Origin: a virus
IMG/VR virus record: IMGVR_UViG_3300042922_000886
Coordinates: 1 to 64,000 of that record
DNA length: 64,000 bases
Reading direction: 5' to 3' (one strand)
Shown here: positions 28,440-36,765 of the stretch, piece by piece
Numbering within the stretch: the first letter of the stretch is position 1
Layout: each line of letters begins with the position of its first letter
Made by a program: the position numbers and the translations under genes
Notes under the pieces: generated by a model
What the model saw: only the letters and a program-made list of their open reading frames with translations
What the model was told of the DNA's origin: nothing
The model's database searches: none

Positions 28440-29618
28440 TTACATCCTATCAGCAATAGTCGCGATTTTGCTTCGATAAATAGTGTTAAATGTCATTTCT
28501 CCGTAGATATCGGTTCCTCGAAAAATGCTGCTCATGCGTCTTATTCCGTTATTAAATCCAGCAAAAGCATCTGAGTCTACTTGAGTCTTGTCGTCTCCAT
28601 CAACTATAATTTTGGAGCCATTTGCAACTCTTTGAAGTGTGAGCTTTAATAGGTCGACGGAGGCGTTCTGCGCTTCCGTAATCCACAAAACAGAATCGTC
28701 TCCGCTGTCATACCCCCGAATATCAACCATTGGTATTATAACGATTTTGCCAGTTGCAATCATTGCTTCAACTGTCGGTCTGTCACCAAATTTACTGATG
28801 AGAATATTGCCAATGCTGGATTGTAAAAGTTTTTCGTTCTTGTCACCTTTATAGAAACCTATGGGTTGTGCATGTTTTACAGGTACAGGATTTACTAAGC
28901 AAACTAACTTTGAGTATTTTGTACTGTCGATTAGGCTCATTGCGTAATTTAAGGCAACTAGACTCTTTCCCGATCCTGCTTTGCCTCTTAAAAGGGTCAC
29001 GTCATTTGAATGTAGGCTATCTGTAGCACACTTCTGATATATATCAAGAGGCTTGAATTTTCCAAAATGAGCTGAAGAAATTGTTTTATTAGTTACTTGA
29101 ATGTATTTACTACCATTCCACTTATAAGCGTCCACAACTTCGCCACTTCGCCGAATAATCAGGTACTGATTAAGAAGAAGATCATATCTATTAATGGTTA
29201 AATCCTCATAAAACTGAGCTAATTCTGTGTCATTCATGTTTAATTCGACATACCCACTGTAATCGTCTTCGTTATTATCAAGATCAAAACATTCGATATC
29301 TTTTGCTTTTGCTTTCAGTTGAACATTGAAATCTTCACTAATAAGAACAGCGTTGTATTTCTGAGCACAAGCAATAATTACATCGTCGTTGTTCCCATTA
29401 TGAAGGATTGAATGTTTATTATCGAATTCAAAATCGTATACAACATTGGATGTTTTTAATTTTCTAATTGCTTGTCTTGCTCGATAAGCTGTCTCAGTAA
29501 GCCCCATCTTCAATTTATCCAATTCGATCAATACGATGAACGGCAATATTTTATCACCTTCCATATCAAGAAGGTCAGATCGAAGTAATAGAGCGTTAGT
29601 GTCGAACACAAACTTCAT
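28440..29618 (-). CDS. PIN-PhoH fusion (PhoH2-type RNA helicase/nuclease)
   Basis: 392 residues. Residues 1-125 are a PIN nuclease domain with acidic residues in 'FDTNALL', 'ELDKLK' and 'EDFNVQ'. Residues about 170-390 are a PhoH ATPase with Walker A 'GKAGSGKSLVAL', an 'ITEAQNA' Walker B-like site and 'VDGDDKTQVD'. PhoH2 proteins are known as RNA-unwinding and -cleaving enzymes. It is encoded in the late operon between HU and YonK-like genes. Confidence 0.82.
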   Translation of the reverse strand: MKFVFDTNALLLRSDLLDMEGDKILPFIVLIELDKLKMGLTETAYRARQAIRKLKTSNVVYDFEFDNKHSILHNGNNDDVIIACAQKYNAVLISEDFNVQLKAKAKDIECFDLDNNEDDYSGYVELNMNDTELAQFYEDLTINRYDLLLNQYLIIRRSGEVVDAYKWNGSKYIQVTNKTISSAHFGKFKPLDIYQKCATDSLHSNDVTLLRGKAGSGKSLVALNYAMSLIDSTKYSKLVCLVNPVPVKHAQPIGFYKGDKNEKLLQSSIGNILISKFGDRPTVEAMIATGKIVIIPMVDIRGYDSGDDSVLWITEAQNASVDLLKLTLQRVANGSKIIVDGDDKTQVDSDAFAGFNNGIRRMSSIFRGTDIYGEMTFNTIYRSKIATIADRM

Positions 29619-29657
29619 AATGTTACCCCGTTTCTAGTGTTGGGTAGAATATATAAA

Positions 29658-29677
29658 GGAGCGATAACAATCGCTCC
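29658..29677 (-). terminator. Terminator after the HU gene
   Basis: GGAGCGAT pairs with ATCGCTCC around AACA; on the minus strand the stem is followed by CTTTATATATTC. It isolates the HU transcript from the PhoH gene. Confidence 0.75.
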
Positions 29678-29744
29678 TTGTGTTTCGGCTCCTTACCGGA
29701 GACGTATTAAATATATTATTGCACCTCTTAGCGAATGTATCGTT

Positions 29745-30017
29745 TTATTTTATCGCTTCCTTCAGTTTATTACCGGCTTTGAAAGCAGGTACAGTTGTTT
29801 CTGGGATTTCAATTTCTTCGCCTGTCTGGGGATTACGTCCTTTACGAGCAGCACGCTTACGCGGTTCGAACGATCCGAAGCCGATTAGCTGCACCTTCTC
29901 TCCATTTTGAAGTGCTTCTGTAATCTCGACTTGAAATGATTCAATTACTGTTCCAATATCTTTTTTAGCCAATTCTGTTTTTCCTGCAATATTTTTAATC
30001 AATGTTTCTTTGTTCAT
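29745..30017 (-). CDS. HU-like DNA-binding protein
   Basis: 90 residues from ATG 30,017, chosen over a longer frame for its AAGGGAG site and the standard 'MNKETLIKNIAGK' start. All HU landmarks are present: the helical body, 'GFGSFEPRKRAARKGRNPQTGEEIEIPE' arm, and 'FKAGNKLKEAIK' end. It packages DNA, and SPbeta carries a homologue (YonN) at the same position relative to the polymerase gene. Confidence 0.93.
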   Translation of the reverse strand: MNKETLIKNIAGKTELAKKDIGTVIESFQVEITEALQNGEKVQLIGFGSFEPRKRAARKGRNPQTGEEIEIPETTVPAFKAGNKLKEAIK

Positions 30018-30108
30018 ATTTTTAAATCTCCCTTTTATTTTTAGTTTTTTTGGTAAGAAAAGAGCAATCCTCTTCTTCCATATAAGCAATATTTTCATTA
30101 TTCTCGAA

Positions 30109-30130
30109 ATCCCTTATGTATCAAGGGTTT
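30109..30130 (-). repeat. Hairpin repeat copy 2 (CCCTTGATAyATAAGGG)
   Basis: A second copy of the hairpin at 12,331-12,353. It is 92 bases upstream of the HU start on the transcribed strand. Sharing a 17-bp core over 18 kb is unlikely by chance. Confidence 0.6.
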
Positions 30131-30140
30131 TCAGCACTTT

Positions 30141-30890
30141 TCATTTTCCTAAATTATAATATCTTTTATTTTGTTCGTTCTTTATTATTTTAGCACATGC
30201 ATTACAGTACTTATGTACGTTCTTATTTTTTCGAAACATCCTACTACACTTCAAACACTCACCAATATTGTGACCTTTCCATCTAAGGTAATAATAAACA
30301 ATATCTCGAAAGTCAGTTATTGTGATTGCAGATTCATCTTTGTTATCGGAATAATTAACTCTAATATTTGTGCAATCAACTTTTCTTGATGTATCAACCA
30401 AGCCTAAGTTAAGCAATTCGTGAATCATTAGTTCTTGTTTATGTTTAGTTAATGCTACTTTACAATCACTAAAAACGTCTTTTACATCGCTATTTACCCA
30501 ATATGTATTGTTTTTGTTTTTAACATTATATATCTTGCTATAGACTAACAAAACGAATGCTAGTCTTTCCAATTTGTTATTATTTAGAGAGGAAATGACT
30601 TGCAATTCTCCTCTAGTTACGTGTAACTCATTTATAATTAACATATCCACTTTGTTTCTTTTTTCTTGAATTATTAATTCATCAAATTTTGGCTGCCAAT
30701 AAGTTGTATTGTAATCTTTATAACTTGTTTTCATAAACTCGCTTAAAGTCTGCTTTATCTGATCTGCATTCATCCCTTTATCTAATAGATATCTAATTAT
30801 TATTCTCAATGTACCAGATGGATACTTATCTTTTTTTCCTTTTTTTAATGCATCTTCGGCATACTTCTTTTCATTTACTACTATTTTCAG
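30141..30890 (-). CDS. Zinc-finger protein after the RNA polymerase gene, probable CTG start
   Basis: The only strong candidate start is CTG 30,890, 12 bases after a GGAGG site and seven bases after the polymerase stop. It gives 249 residues and a natural 'MKIVVNEKKYAEDALKKGKK' N-terminus; the alternative TTG at 30,809 has no site. The C-terminus has two Cys pairs ('CLKCSRM' and 'CNACAKI'), a probable zinc ribbon. Encoded with the polymerase, it may be a transcription accessory protein, which is inference. Confidence 0.65.
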   Translation of the reverse strand: MKIVVNEKKYAEDALKKGKKDKYPSGTLRIIIRYLLDKGMNADQIKQTLSEFMKTSYKDYNTTYWQPKFDELIIQEKRNKVDMLIINELHVTRGELQVISSLNNNKLERLAFVLLVYSKIYNVKNKNNTYWVNSDVKDVFSDCKVALTKHKQELMIHELLNLGLVDTSRKVDCTNIRVNYSDNKDESAITITDFRDIVYYYLRWKGHNIGECLKCSRMFRKNKNVHKYCNACAKIIKNEQNKRYYNLGK

Positions 30891-30897
30891 ATTTGAT

Positions 30898-33648
30898 CTA
30901 CCTCCAATTTTTTGTGGTCATTGACAGATATTGTCCATTAAATTCAATATCGCCTTTTTCATTAAGTATAGGAAAGTTATATTTATTACCATTTTTACTT
31001 AATAAGTTTTTGATCATTTGCTCTCCGCATATATCCCATGCGAATTGTTTTGATTTATTGCCATTTTTATAACACAAATCTACTACGATATTACACAATT
31101 CTTCTTCATTATTGCACAGTTCTAATGCTTTCTGTTTAAAGTGCTGTACAAATACTTCTCGATGATTATAAACATTTGAATCATGCATCCGTATATTCTT
31201 TAATTCTTTAGCGTGATCCTGCATTTTTACATTATGTTCACTATATAATTCTTTAATTTTATTATATCTGCCAATAGAATAGTTTGAGTTTGATTTTAAA
31301 ATAGCATAATCGAAACTCGCTTCTTTAAACTTGTCACTAACTCGATCAAATTCGCTCTCAATTTTCCTACATATCTTATTCATTACAGATGAGGATAATG
31401 AAACTGGCATTCTTTTTTGGTAAGTATTAATAAATTCAATTTCTTGAATAGTCTTATCTTGTTTTGACAGAAGTTCAGAGAGTGATAATCCAAATAATCT
31501 AATGCAATTTCTCTCGCAATTGTTTATGTATTGCTTATACTCCTTCATTAGTTCAGGATAAATATAAATAAAGAAATATGGTTTCTTGTCTGCAAGTATC
31601 CTTAAATTTAACTCTTTCCTTTTCTTGACTTCCGTAGAGTCACCTTCTCTTATTATATTTGATTTATAGTCACACCATTCTTTTGGCATAGGTTTACTAA
31701 CAATACCTTTGGTTTTATCGATAGCGTTCTGTTGATAGTTTTGACCACACTGGATTCTATACTCAAGTTCTTTATATTCTTCGCAACGTGGTTCAAAATT
31801 TGCTAATACATCAAACATTGAGGTTATCCTATTGGTTGTTGTTCCTATTGCATCGCCAAAACTGTCCTTATTAGCCTTTATCAAGTCGCCTTCCTCAACA
31901 ATCTTCTTCGTAGCTGTTTTCTGAACACACACAATCGCATCGAGTTCTTTTATTGATTTCATAATAATCGGATTATCTGTCAACAAAACCGTATCACCGT
32001 CTTTATCGGCCCCGTTTAAAGCATGAGTAGTTGTTCCCCATGAATTAAATATGGTGACAGTATTCATGTATGTATACCACTTTCGGGTTTTTTCATTGTC
32101 AACCAACCGCAATATTCTTATGTTGTTGTGGCAAGTCATTGGAGCACGAAAACACGACACTTTATCAATTTTTCGGTCAGTCCAATATTTATTATAAAAT
32201 TCGCCGGTCTTGAGCAATCCAGTTACTTTTAATCCAAACATACTTTGACAAAGACTATATGGATCACCAGAGATAGTACTGTAATTACCATGCACCTTTA
32301 ATACTCCAACTTTAGCATCCTTAATTCGTTTTTTAATCATATTATGTATTTTATTTCTTACAAAAGGATCATCAATCATTCTCGCATCAACCATTAATGC
32401 CTTCGTGAAGTCATTGCTTCCGTATATAAAATCTTCTTCTGCTATATGTGTTCCTTTCAAAAAAAGCAACGACTTCCTATAATCTCCACCTAATACCTCA
32501 TGAATTTCTTTTACAGTCGGATTGGTCAGTTCATCAATATCTTGATCAGATAAATCTAATGATTGTATAAACTGATAATTCAGATTTCGTTGATTTTCTA
32601 GTTCTTTAGGCGTTATCTTTGTCACACTAAATGTATATCCGTTCTTTTCGCAGCACTCTAAGTAATGCTCAATACTTTTATAAGAATCCCATAGTTTAAG
32701 CATAGATGTTGTTAGAACTACTTCAACATTGCGTATATCTTTTTTATGCCCCCATGCATCTATGACGAAATACTGCTCCGCAACTTCAGATGCAAACTGA
32801 TGAAGGTCGAATGTGAAAAGCATACCTTTTGCATAACTATTTCTTACACAAAATCCGCTAGGAATATAATCTTCTCCTAATTCGCTTCCCCAAACCTCAC
32901 TTAAATAAGGAGATATTAGTCCATACCCATCGCTTTCTTCTAGCAAAATTTCGAAATCTTGCTCGTTAGTAATAATAGGGTATTCCGAATCAGTGTCATC
33001 AATTTTGATTACATTTGTTTTAAATGTAGTGACACAATCTTTAACGACAAGTACTCCTCTTGGATTCGAAACCGGGGTGCTTCCACTGCATACCAACGAT
33101 TTATAAGCTTCAAGCTTTGCTGGAACAAATTGTTTATTATTAATTCTATCGTTCTCAATTTTATTATTTAGTTCATCGAAAACAACATCACTTACATAAA
33201 CTACGGTACTATTTTTTGCTCCACCAGTTGTAGCCAAAAGTCGTTTGAATTTTGTCCCATTGATAAAGAACCCTTTAGTACTATTTAATCGATCAAAATC
33301 TTTATTTTTATCGATTACAATACAAACAAAATGCTTTATAAACAGAAGATCATATAATTTATCATATAATAGCTTAATTTTTTTACGGTTTTGAATATCT
33401 GTTGGAAGTTTCTTTGTTTTTTTGATCTCTAATTTTACATTGTTAACTTGTTCTTGAAAAAATGTATATTCAAATGATTTATTTTCAATTTGTCTTATAA
33501 ATCGTAATGCAGCGCTATCACCAATAGAAATCAATTCTTTATTTTTTATTGCCTCATCAAGACCGAGATTTAAATTCCAATTAGAATTCCTAAGCCGAGA
33601 AGAGTGAATTTTAAATATGTATGACAAACTGGATTGTTGCTTACTCAA
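30898..33648 (-). CDS. yonO: YonO-like single-subunit DNA-dependent RNA polymerase
   Basis: 916 residues, close to the 905 of SPbeta YonO. The signature is 'NGADKDGDTVLLT' at about residues 535-547, which matches the metal-binding DxDxD motif of the beta' subunit (NADFDGD) and of QDE-1/YonO relatives. The gene is flanked by HU and XRE genes exactly as in SPbeta. Such enzymes transcribe phage late genes without host sigma factor. No double-psi beta-barrel partner lysine could be placed with certainty by eye, so the family is assigned from the DxDGD site, length and synteny. Expected job: transcribe the minus-strand virion genes. Confidence 0.8.
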   Translation of the reverse strand: MSKQQSSLSYIFKIHSSRLRNSNWNLNLGLDEAIKNKELISIGDSAALRFIRQIENKSFEYTFFQEQVNNVKLEIKKTKKLPTDIQNRKKIKLLYDKLYDLLFIKHFVCIVIDKNKDFDRLNSTKGFFINGTKFKRLLATTGGAKNSTVVYVSDVVFDELNNKIENDRINNKQFVPAKLEAYKSLVCSGSTPVSNPRGVLVVKDCVTTFKTNVIKIDDTDSEYPIITNEQDFEILLEESDGYGLISPYLSEVWGSELGEDYIPSGFCVRNSYAKGMLFTFDLHQFASEVAEQYFVIDAWGHKKDIRNVEVVLTTSMLKLWDSYKSIEHYLECCEKNGYTFSVTKITPKELENQRNLNYQFIQSLDLSDQDIDELTNPTVKEIHEVLGGDYRKSLLFLKGTHIAEEDFIYGSNDFTKALMVDARMIDDPFVRNKIHNMIKKRIKDAKVGVLKVHGNYSTISGDPYSLCQSMFGLKVTGLLKTGEFYNKYWTDRKIDKVSCFRAPMTCHNNIRILRLVDNEKTRKWYTYMNTVTIFNSWGTTTHALNGADKDGDTVLLTDNPIIMKSIKELDAIVCVQKTATKKIVEEGDLIKANKDSFGDAIGTTTNRITSMFDVLANFEPRCEEYKELEYRIQCGQNYQQNAIDKTKGIVSKPMPKEWCDYKSNIIREGDSTEVKKRKELNLRILADKKPYFFIYIYPELMKEYKQYINNCERNCIRLFGLSLSELLSKQDKTIQEIEFINTYQKRMPVSLSSSVMNKICRKIESEFDRVSDKFKEASFDYAILKSNSNYSIGRYNKIKELYSEHNVKMQDHAKELKNIRMHDSNVYNHREVFVQHFKQKALELCNNEEELCNIVVDLCYKNGNKSKQFAWDICGEQMIKNLLSKNGNKYNFPILNEKGDIEFNGQYLSMTTKNWR

Positions 33649-33669
33649 TATAGTTTTATCCCTCCTTTT

Positions 33670-34410
33670 TTATCGATTTTTGCGTATGTGCATATCTGTG
33701 TCTATATTAATAAAATACTGAATATTGTTAACAGTTGGACAAATTGAATATTCCTCTAGATTTAATACCATCTCCTTAAGAGGGAAAATGTAATATTCTT
33801 TAAGTGAATAATCGTTATAAGGCAATTTGTTTTTAATTACATCGCTACCAATAGCCACTCGACTCTTTCGCACATCAAGATAAACCTTAATGTACTTCTC
33901 AATGTTTTTAAATCTTGACGCATGATCTGCTGTGTAGGTATAAAATTCAATATTGTATTTGTCTTGTCCAAGAATCCAAATATCTTTTATATCGGCTAAT
34001 CTGTATAGTTCGCGTCTATTTAAAAATTCTGTTGCTATAGGAGTACATTGAAATTCAATTACAAACTTATTACCATCAAGTTCAAAATATATATCTGGTC
34101 TTTGCTTCGTCTCTGGAATCCATGCTTCAAGTTTGCAATTTTTAATGCCATCTAGTTCCCTAATCCATTCATACAATAATTGTTTTCCACACCTATGTTC
34201 TTCAGTTTCAGGTTCAGTATAATACCCTTCACATTCTTTAATTTTATGTCTAAAGTAAGGTGGTGAAATATCGCCATGACAGTATTCACAGCAATCTCCG
34301 CAAACAGGGCATTTTAAAGTGTTTTTATCAGACCAATTTTTTAAAGTGTATTTATCATATCTACCGTCAAAGCAATTTATTAAGGTTTTTCCAACTCTAC
34401 AAGTCAGCAA
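33670..34410 (-). CDS. CoiA-like protein
   Basis: 246 residues, start TTG with GGTGAT site. Cys-rich N-terminus ('CPVCGDCCEYCHGD', 'HRCGKQLLYEWI') is a zinc-binding region. Then a PD-(D/E)XK-like core: 'RPDIYFELDGNKFVIEFQCTPI' contains the D and E/Q residues of CoiA competence proteins. CoiA-family proteins are linked to processing or recombination of incoming DNA. It lies directly upstream of the phage polymerase gene. Confidence 0.7.
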   Translation of the reverse strand: MLTCRVGKTLINCFDGRYDKYTLKNWSDKNTLKCPVCGDCCEYCHGDISPPYFRHKIKECEGYYTEPETEEHRCGKQLLYEWIRELDGIKNCKLEAWIPETKQRPDIYFELDGNKFVIEFQCTPIATEFLNRRELYRLADIKDIWILGQDKYNIEFYTYTADHASRFKNIEKYIKVYLDVRKSRVAIGSDVIKNKLPYNDYSLKEYYIFPLKEMVLNLEEYSICPTVNNIQYFINIDTDMHIRKNR

Positions 34411-34439
34411 TTATATAATCACCCATCTCGCTGTTTAAT

Positions 34440-34634
34440 TTATTTATTTTTATTCAATAATTTCAATTCAAAATCATCGTCACAATCATACATAAATTCT
34501 TTATATGTAGAAGCCTCAGATAGTGAATTCCATCCTTGGTCATTATAATTTTTTATGTATCTCATGGTTTTATTATCATAATGTTCAATGCCATCATAAT
34601 AATCATCTTGCCAAGTTCGACGTGAAAAATTCAT
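34440..34634 (-). CDS. Small acidic protein, unknown
   Basis: 64 residues with GGGGGAG site. Contains many Asp and Tyr residues. First gene of the transcript driven by the 34.7 kb promoter. Confidence 0.6.
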   Translation of the reverse strand: MNFSRRTWQDDYYDGIEHYDNKTMRYIKNYNDQGWNSLSEASTYKEFMYDCDDDFELKLLNKNK

Positions 34635-34699
34635 TTATTATTTTCTCCCCCTTTCGTATGTGTTAGAAAGTTTGTACTTCAAAAACTTCCCTTGCAATA

Positions 34700-34728
34700 A
34701 ATCTATCATAAATAAATAATATTGTAAA
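34700..34728 (-). promoter_or_regulatory. Promoter for the 34.6 kb late-side operon
   Basis: On the minus strand TTTACA (34,728-34,723) and TAGATT (34,705-34,700) are 17 bases apart. Upstream lies the A-rich TGAATAAATC block found in the repeated plus-strand promoters. This is the only convincing promoter I see for the CoiA-polymerase-HU genes. Confidence 0.55.
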
Positions 34729-34748
34729 GATTTATTCATAAAATAAAA

Positions 34749-34781
34749 GGAGTCACGAATAGTGTATACCTCCGTAACTCC
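34749..34781 (-). terminator. Terminator after the DUF7667-type gene
   Basis: On the minus strand GGAGTTACG pairs with CGTGACTCC (one G-U), followed by CTTTTATTTT. It closes the short 34.8-35.5 kb operon. Confidence 0.78.
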
Positions 34782-34800
34782 GACATATAATATATCGCCA

Positions 34801-35067
34801 CTACCTATTGTCGTCGGTGTTCCTCCATGAACCCGGCGATTTTGTTTTGTCCTCTAATTTATCAATGTCAATGCATATTTCTTTTTGCCAATCAACATTG
34901 TTGGCCATTGATGCCAGCAAGGACATATTCTCGAGATAGGACATTTCCCACCAATAGTTCAAATTTGCATTCAAACAATGAGTAAAATCCATTGCTTCTT
35001 GATCTGTCAGATCTCCGCACTTCTGTTTTTGCCATAACTCAGCTAATCGCCTGAAAATAGGCTCCAT
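34801..35067 (-). CDS. DUF7667-like prophage protein
   Basis: 88 residues from ATG 35,067 (GGAGG site). 'PIFRRLAELWQKQKCGDLTDQEAMDFTHCL' and 'LSLLASMANNVDWQKEIC' are the conserved parts of a prophage family I know from Paenibacillus and relatives. Function unknown. It helps place the host among Bacillales. Confidence 0.65.
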   Translation of the reverse strand: MEPIFRRLAELWQKQKCGDLTDQEAMDFTHCLNANLNYWWEMSYLENMSLLASMANNVDWQKEICIDIDKLEDKTKSPGSWRNTDDNR

Positions 35068-35069
35068 GG

Positions 35070-35237
35070 TTACCATAGCCTCCACCATCCTACAGCAGCC
35101 AGTATGCCTAGTATGAGGACAAACCATGCGGATAGGTTATTCGATTGATCATCCTTTGGCTCTTCCTGTGAGGTGTATACGGCTTTGACACGATTATCTG
35201 CGGTATACCGAATGTGGTAAACTGTTTGCTTCTCCAT
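35070..35237 (-). CDS. Small C-tail-anchored membrane protein
   Basis: 55 residues from ATG 35,237. The last 20 residues ('AWFVLILGILAAVGWWRLW') form a transmembrane helix; the first 35 are cytosolic. No known family. Confidence 0.6.
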   Translation of the reverse strand: MEKQTVYHIRYTADNRVKAVYTSQEEPKDDQSNNLSAWFVLILGILAAVGWWRLW

Positions 35238-35305
35238 TGTACCATCGCTCCTTATCGGTTGATGATACATTATATGCAAGTTCGCTTAAATGATTACCAG
35301 TTTGC

Positions 35306-35509
35306 TTAAACTTTTTCAAGCGACCAAATACTCTCTACGGGTACACCCAAAGTTTGAGCAATATCCAAAGCAATTTCAATGCGAGTCGATCCACCATTGG
35401 CAATTTGGCTCATAGTCGTTTTACTAACCGGTTGGTTCATTCTTTGTATTAGATCCTGTTGTGTGACATTCTGTTCGGCCAAAATTACTTTTAATCGGCT
35501 CTTTAGCAT
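35306..35509 (-). CDS. XRE-family regulator
   Basis: 67 residues from ATG 35,509 with a GAGGTGAT site. The whole protein is one helix-turn-helix domain of Cro/C1 type ('LAEQNVTQQDLIQRM' then 'SKTTMSQIANGG'). It is divergent from the recombinase-fold repressor. In SPbeta YonR holds this place. Probable control of the lysis-lysogeny switch. Confidence 0.88.
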   Translation of the reverse strand: MLKSRLKVILAEQNVTQQDLIQRMNQPVSKTTMSQIANGGSTRIEIALDIAQTLGVPVESIWSLEKV

Positions 35510-35611
35510 ATCGATCACCTCGTTTATTACATTCAACAGAGGGGCTTGTCGAATCCTTTGTTGATGAATAAGAAGTTTTGACGAATCTAATAAATAAAAT
35601 AATACAATACA

Positions 35612-35639
35612 TTGACAATCATCATTTTTTACATATAAT
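35612..35639 (+). promoter_or_regulatory. Promoter of the recombinase-fold repressor gene
   Basis: TTGACA (35,612-35,617) and TATAAT (35,634-35,639), 16 bp apart, a near-consensus sigma-A promoter. The divergent XRE gene starts about 100 bp upstream. Confidence 0.78.
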
Positions 35640-35673
35640 TTGGATATACGCAATTAATGAGGAGGATTATGAA

Positions 35674-36714
35674 ATGAGTAAGTCATCAGTGATCAATGTT
35701 AGTAAGCTTAACCAACAGGAATCAGTATTTAAATACATTCAATCTTTTCTGAGAAATAAAGGAGTAAAATCACAAAACACTGAAAAGGCTTATGAGAATG
35801 ATATACGCCAGTTTTTTCTGTACATGAGAAATAAAGAAATTGAAAGGCTGCTCGAAGTAGATATTCAGTTTAAAAATGCAGACATGATGGATTACCAGAC
35901 ATACCTTTACAGTGAGTTTGTTCAAACTAATGGTGAAAAATATTCGAATATTACAATAAACCGTAAAATGAATACAATAGTGGCACTCTATGCATCTCTA
36001 AAGCGAAATGGCTTTAGTGTTGACCCGGATATTATGAAGATTGAGGACTTACCCGATGATAGTAAACAGATTGGTTTTCTGACCGTCGATGAAATCGACC
36101 ATATGCTGATAGTAACAAATGATTTGGAATTAAAATATTTCATCATGCTTGCATTGAGAACGAGTTTAAGAAAGGATGCTCTGCTCTCTCTAAGGTGGGA
36201 TCAAATTCAACCATGTCATAATAATCCCGAATGTTATATTATTACGACAATAGATAAAGGGAAGAGAGTGGAAAAGGAGATCCATAAGACAATGTATGAA
36301 CTATTGTTAAAACTAAAAAAGGAAAACGATCCAAGTGTATTCCACACACCTATCAGGACACTTGATTATCGGTTTAAATCATTATGTAAAAAAATTGGCA
36401 TAGATGAAAAAAGAAAGGTATCAATCCATTCTTTAAAAAAGGCTGGGGTTAGTTATGTAAAAGAATTAACAGGTGACATTCATGCAGCACAAATGCAAGC
36501 TGGACATAGTTCTCCAGTAACGACATCTAAATATTATCTGGAGCGCAAAACAAACCTTGCGGGCATGATGTTGGACATTAAGGTAGAGGATAATATCTTT
36601 GAACAATTGACACATCAAGAATTGATAAACCTATTCCGAAGTTTTGGCAATGGAATTGGGCATCAACTTAAACTTAGAGCCAAGAAAATTATTGATGAGC
36701 GTTCGGATAAGTAA
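35674..36714 (+). CDS. Recombinase-fold regulator, possible MrpR/YopR-like master repressor
   Basis: 346 residues from ATG 35,674, with a GAGGAGG site. The core-binding domain spans about 10-120. The catalytic domain keeps Arg I in 'SLRKDALLSLRW', His in 'HSLKKAG', His in 'AGHSSPVTT' and Tyr in 'SKYYLER', but the second Arg (HxLR) is Lys. SPbeta uses a tyrosine-recombinase-fold protein (MrpR/YopR) as its prophage repressor, encoded beside the control region. Position here, downstream of an XRE gene and with a strong promoter, suits that role. It may also be an integrase with lowered activity. Confidence 0.72.
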   Translation: MSKSSVINVSKLNQQESVFKYIQSFLRNKGVKSQNTEKAYENDIRQFFLYMRNKEIERLLEVDIQFKNADMMDYQTYLYSEFVQTNGEKYSNITINRKMNTIVALYASLKRNGFSVDPDIMKIEDLPDDSKQIGFLTVDEIDHMLIVTNDLELKYFIMLALRTSLRKDALLSLRWDQIQPCHNNPECYIITTIDKGKRVEKEIHKTMYELLLKLKKENDPSVFHTPIRTLDYRFKSLCKKIGIDEKRKVSIHSLKKAGVSYVKELTGDIHAAQMQAGHSSPVTTSKYYLERKTNLAGMMLDIKVEDNIFEQLTHQELINLFRSFGNGIGHQLKLRAKKIIDERSDK

Positions 36715-36765
36715 AATAAATAAATATTTAAAAATATATTAGTACAAGGAAATGGCGTGGTAACA

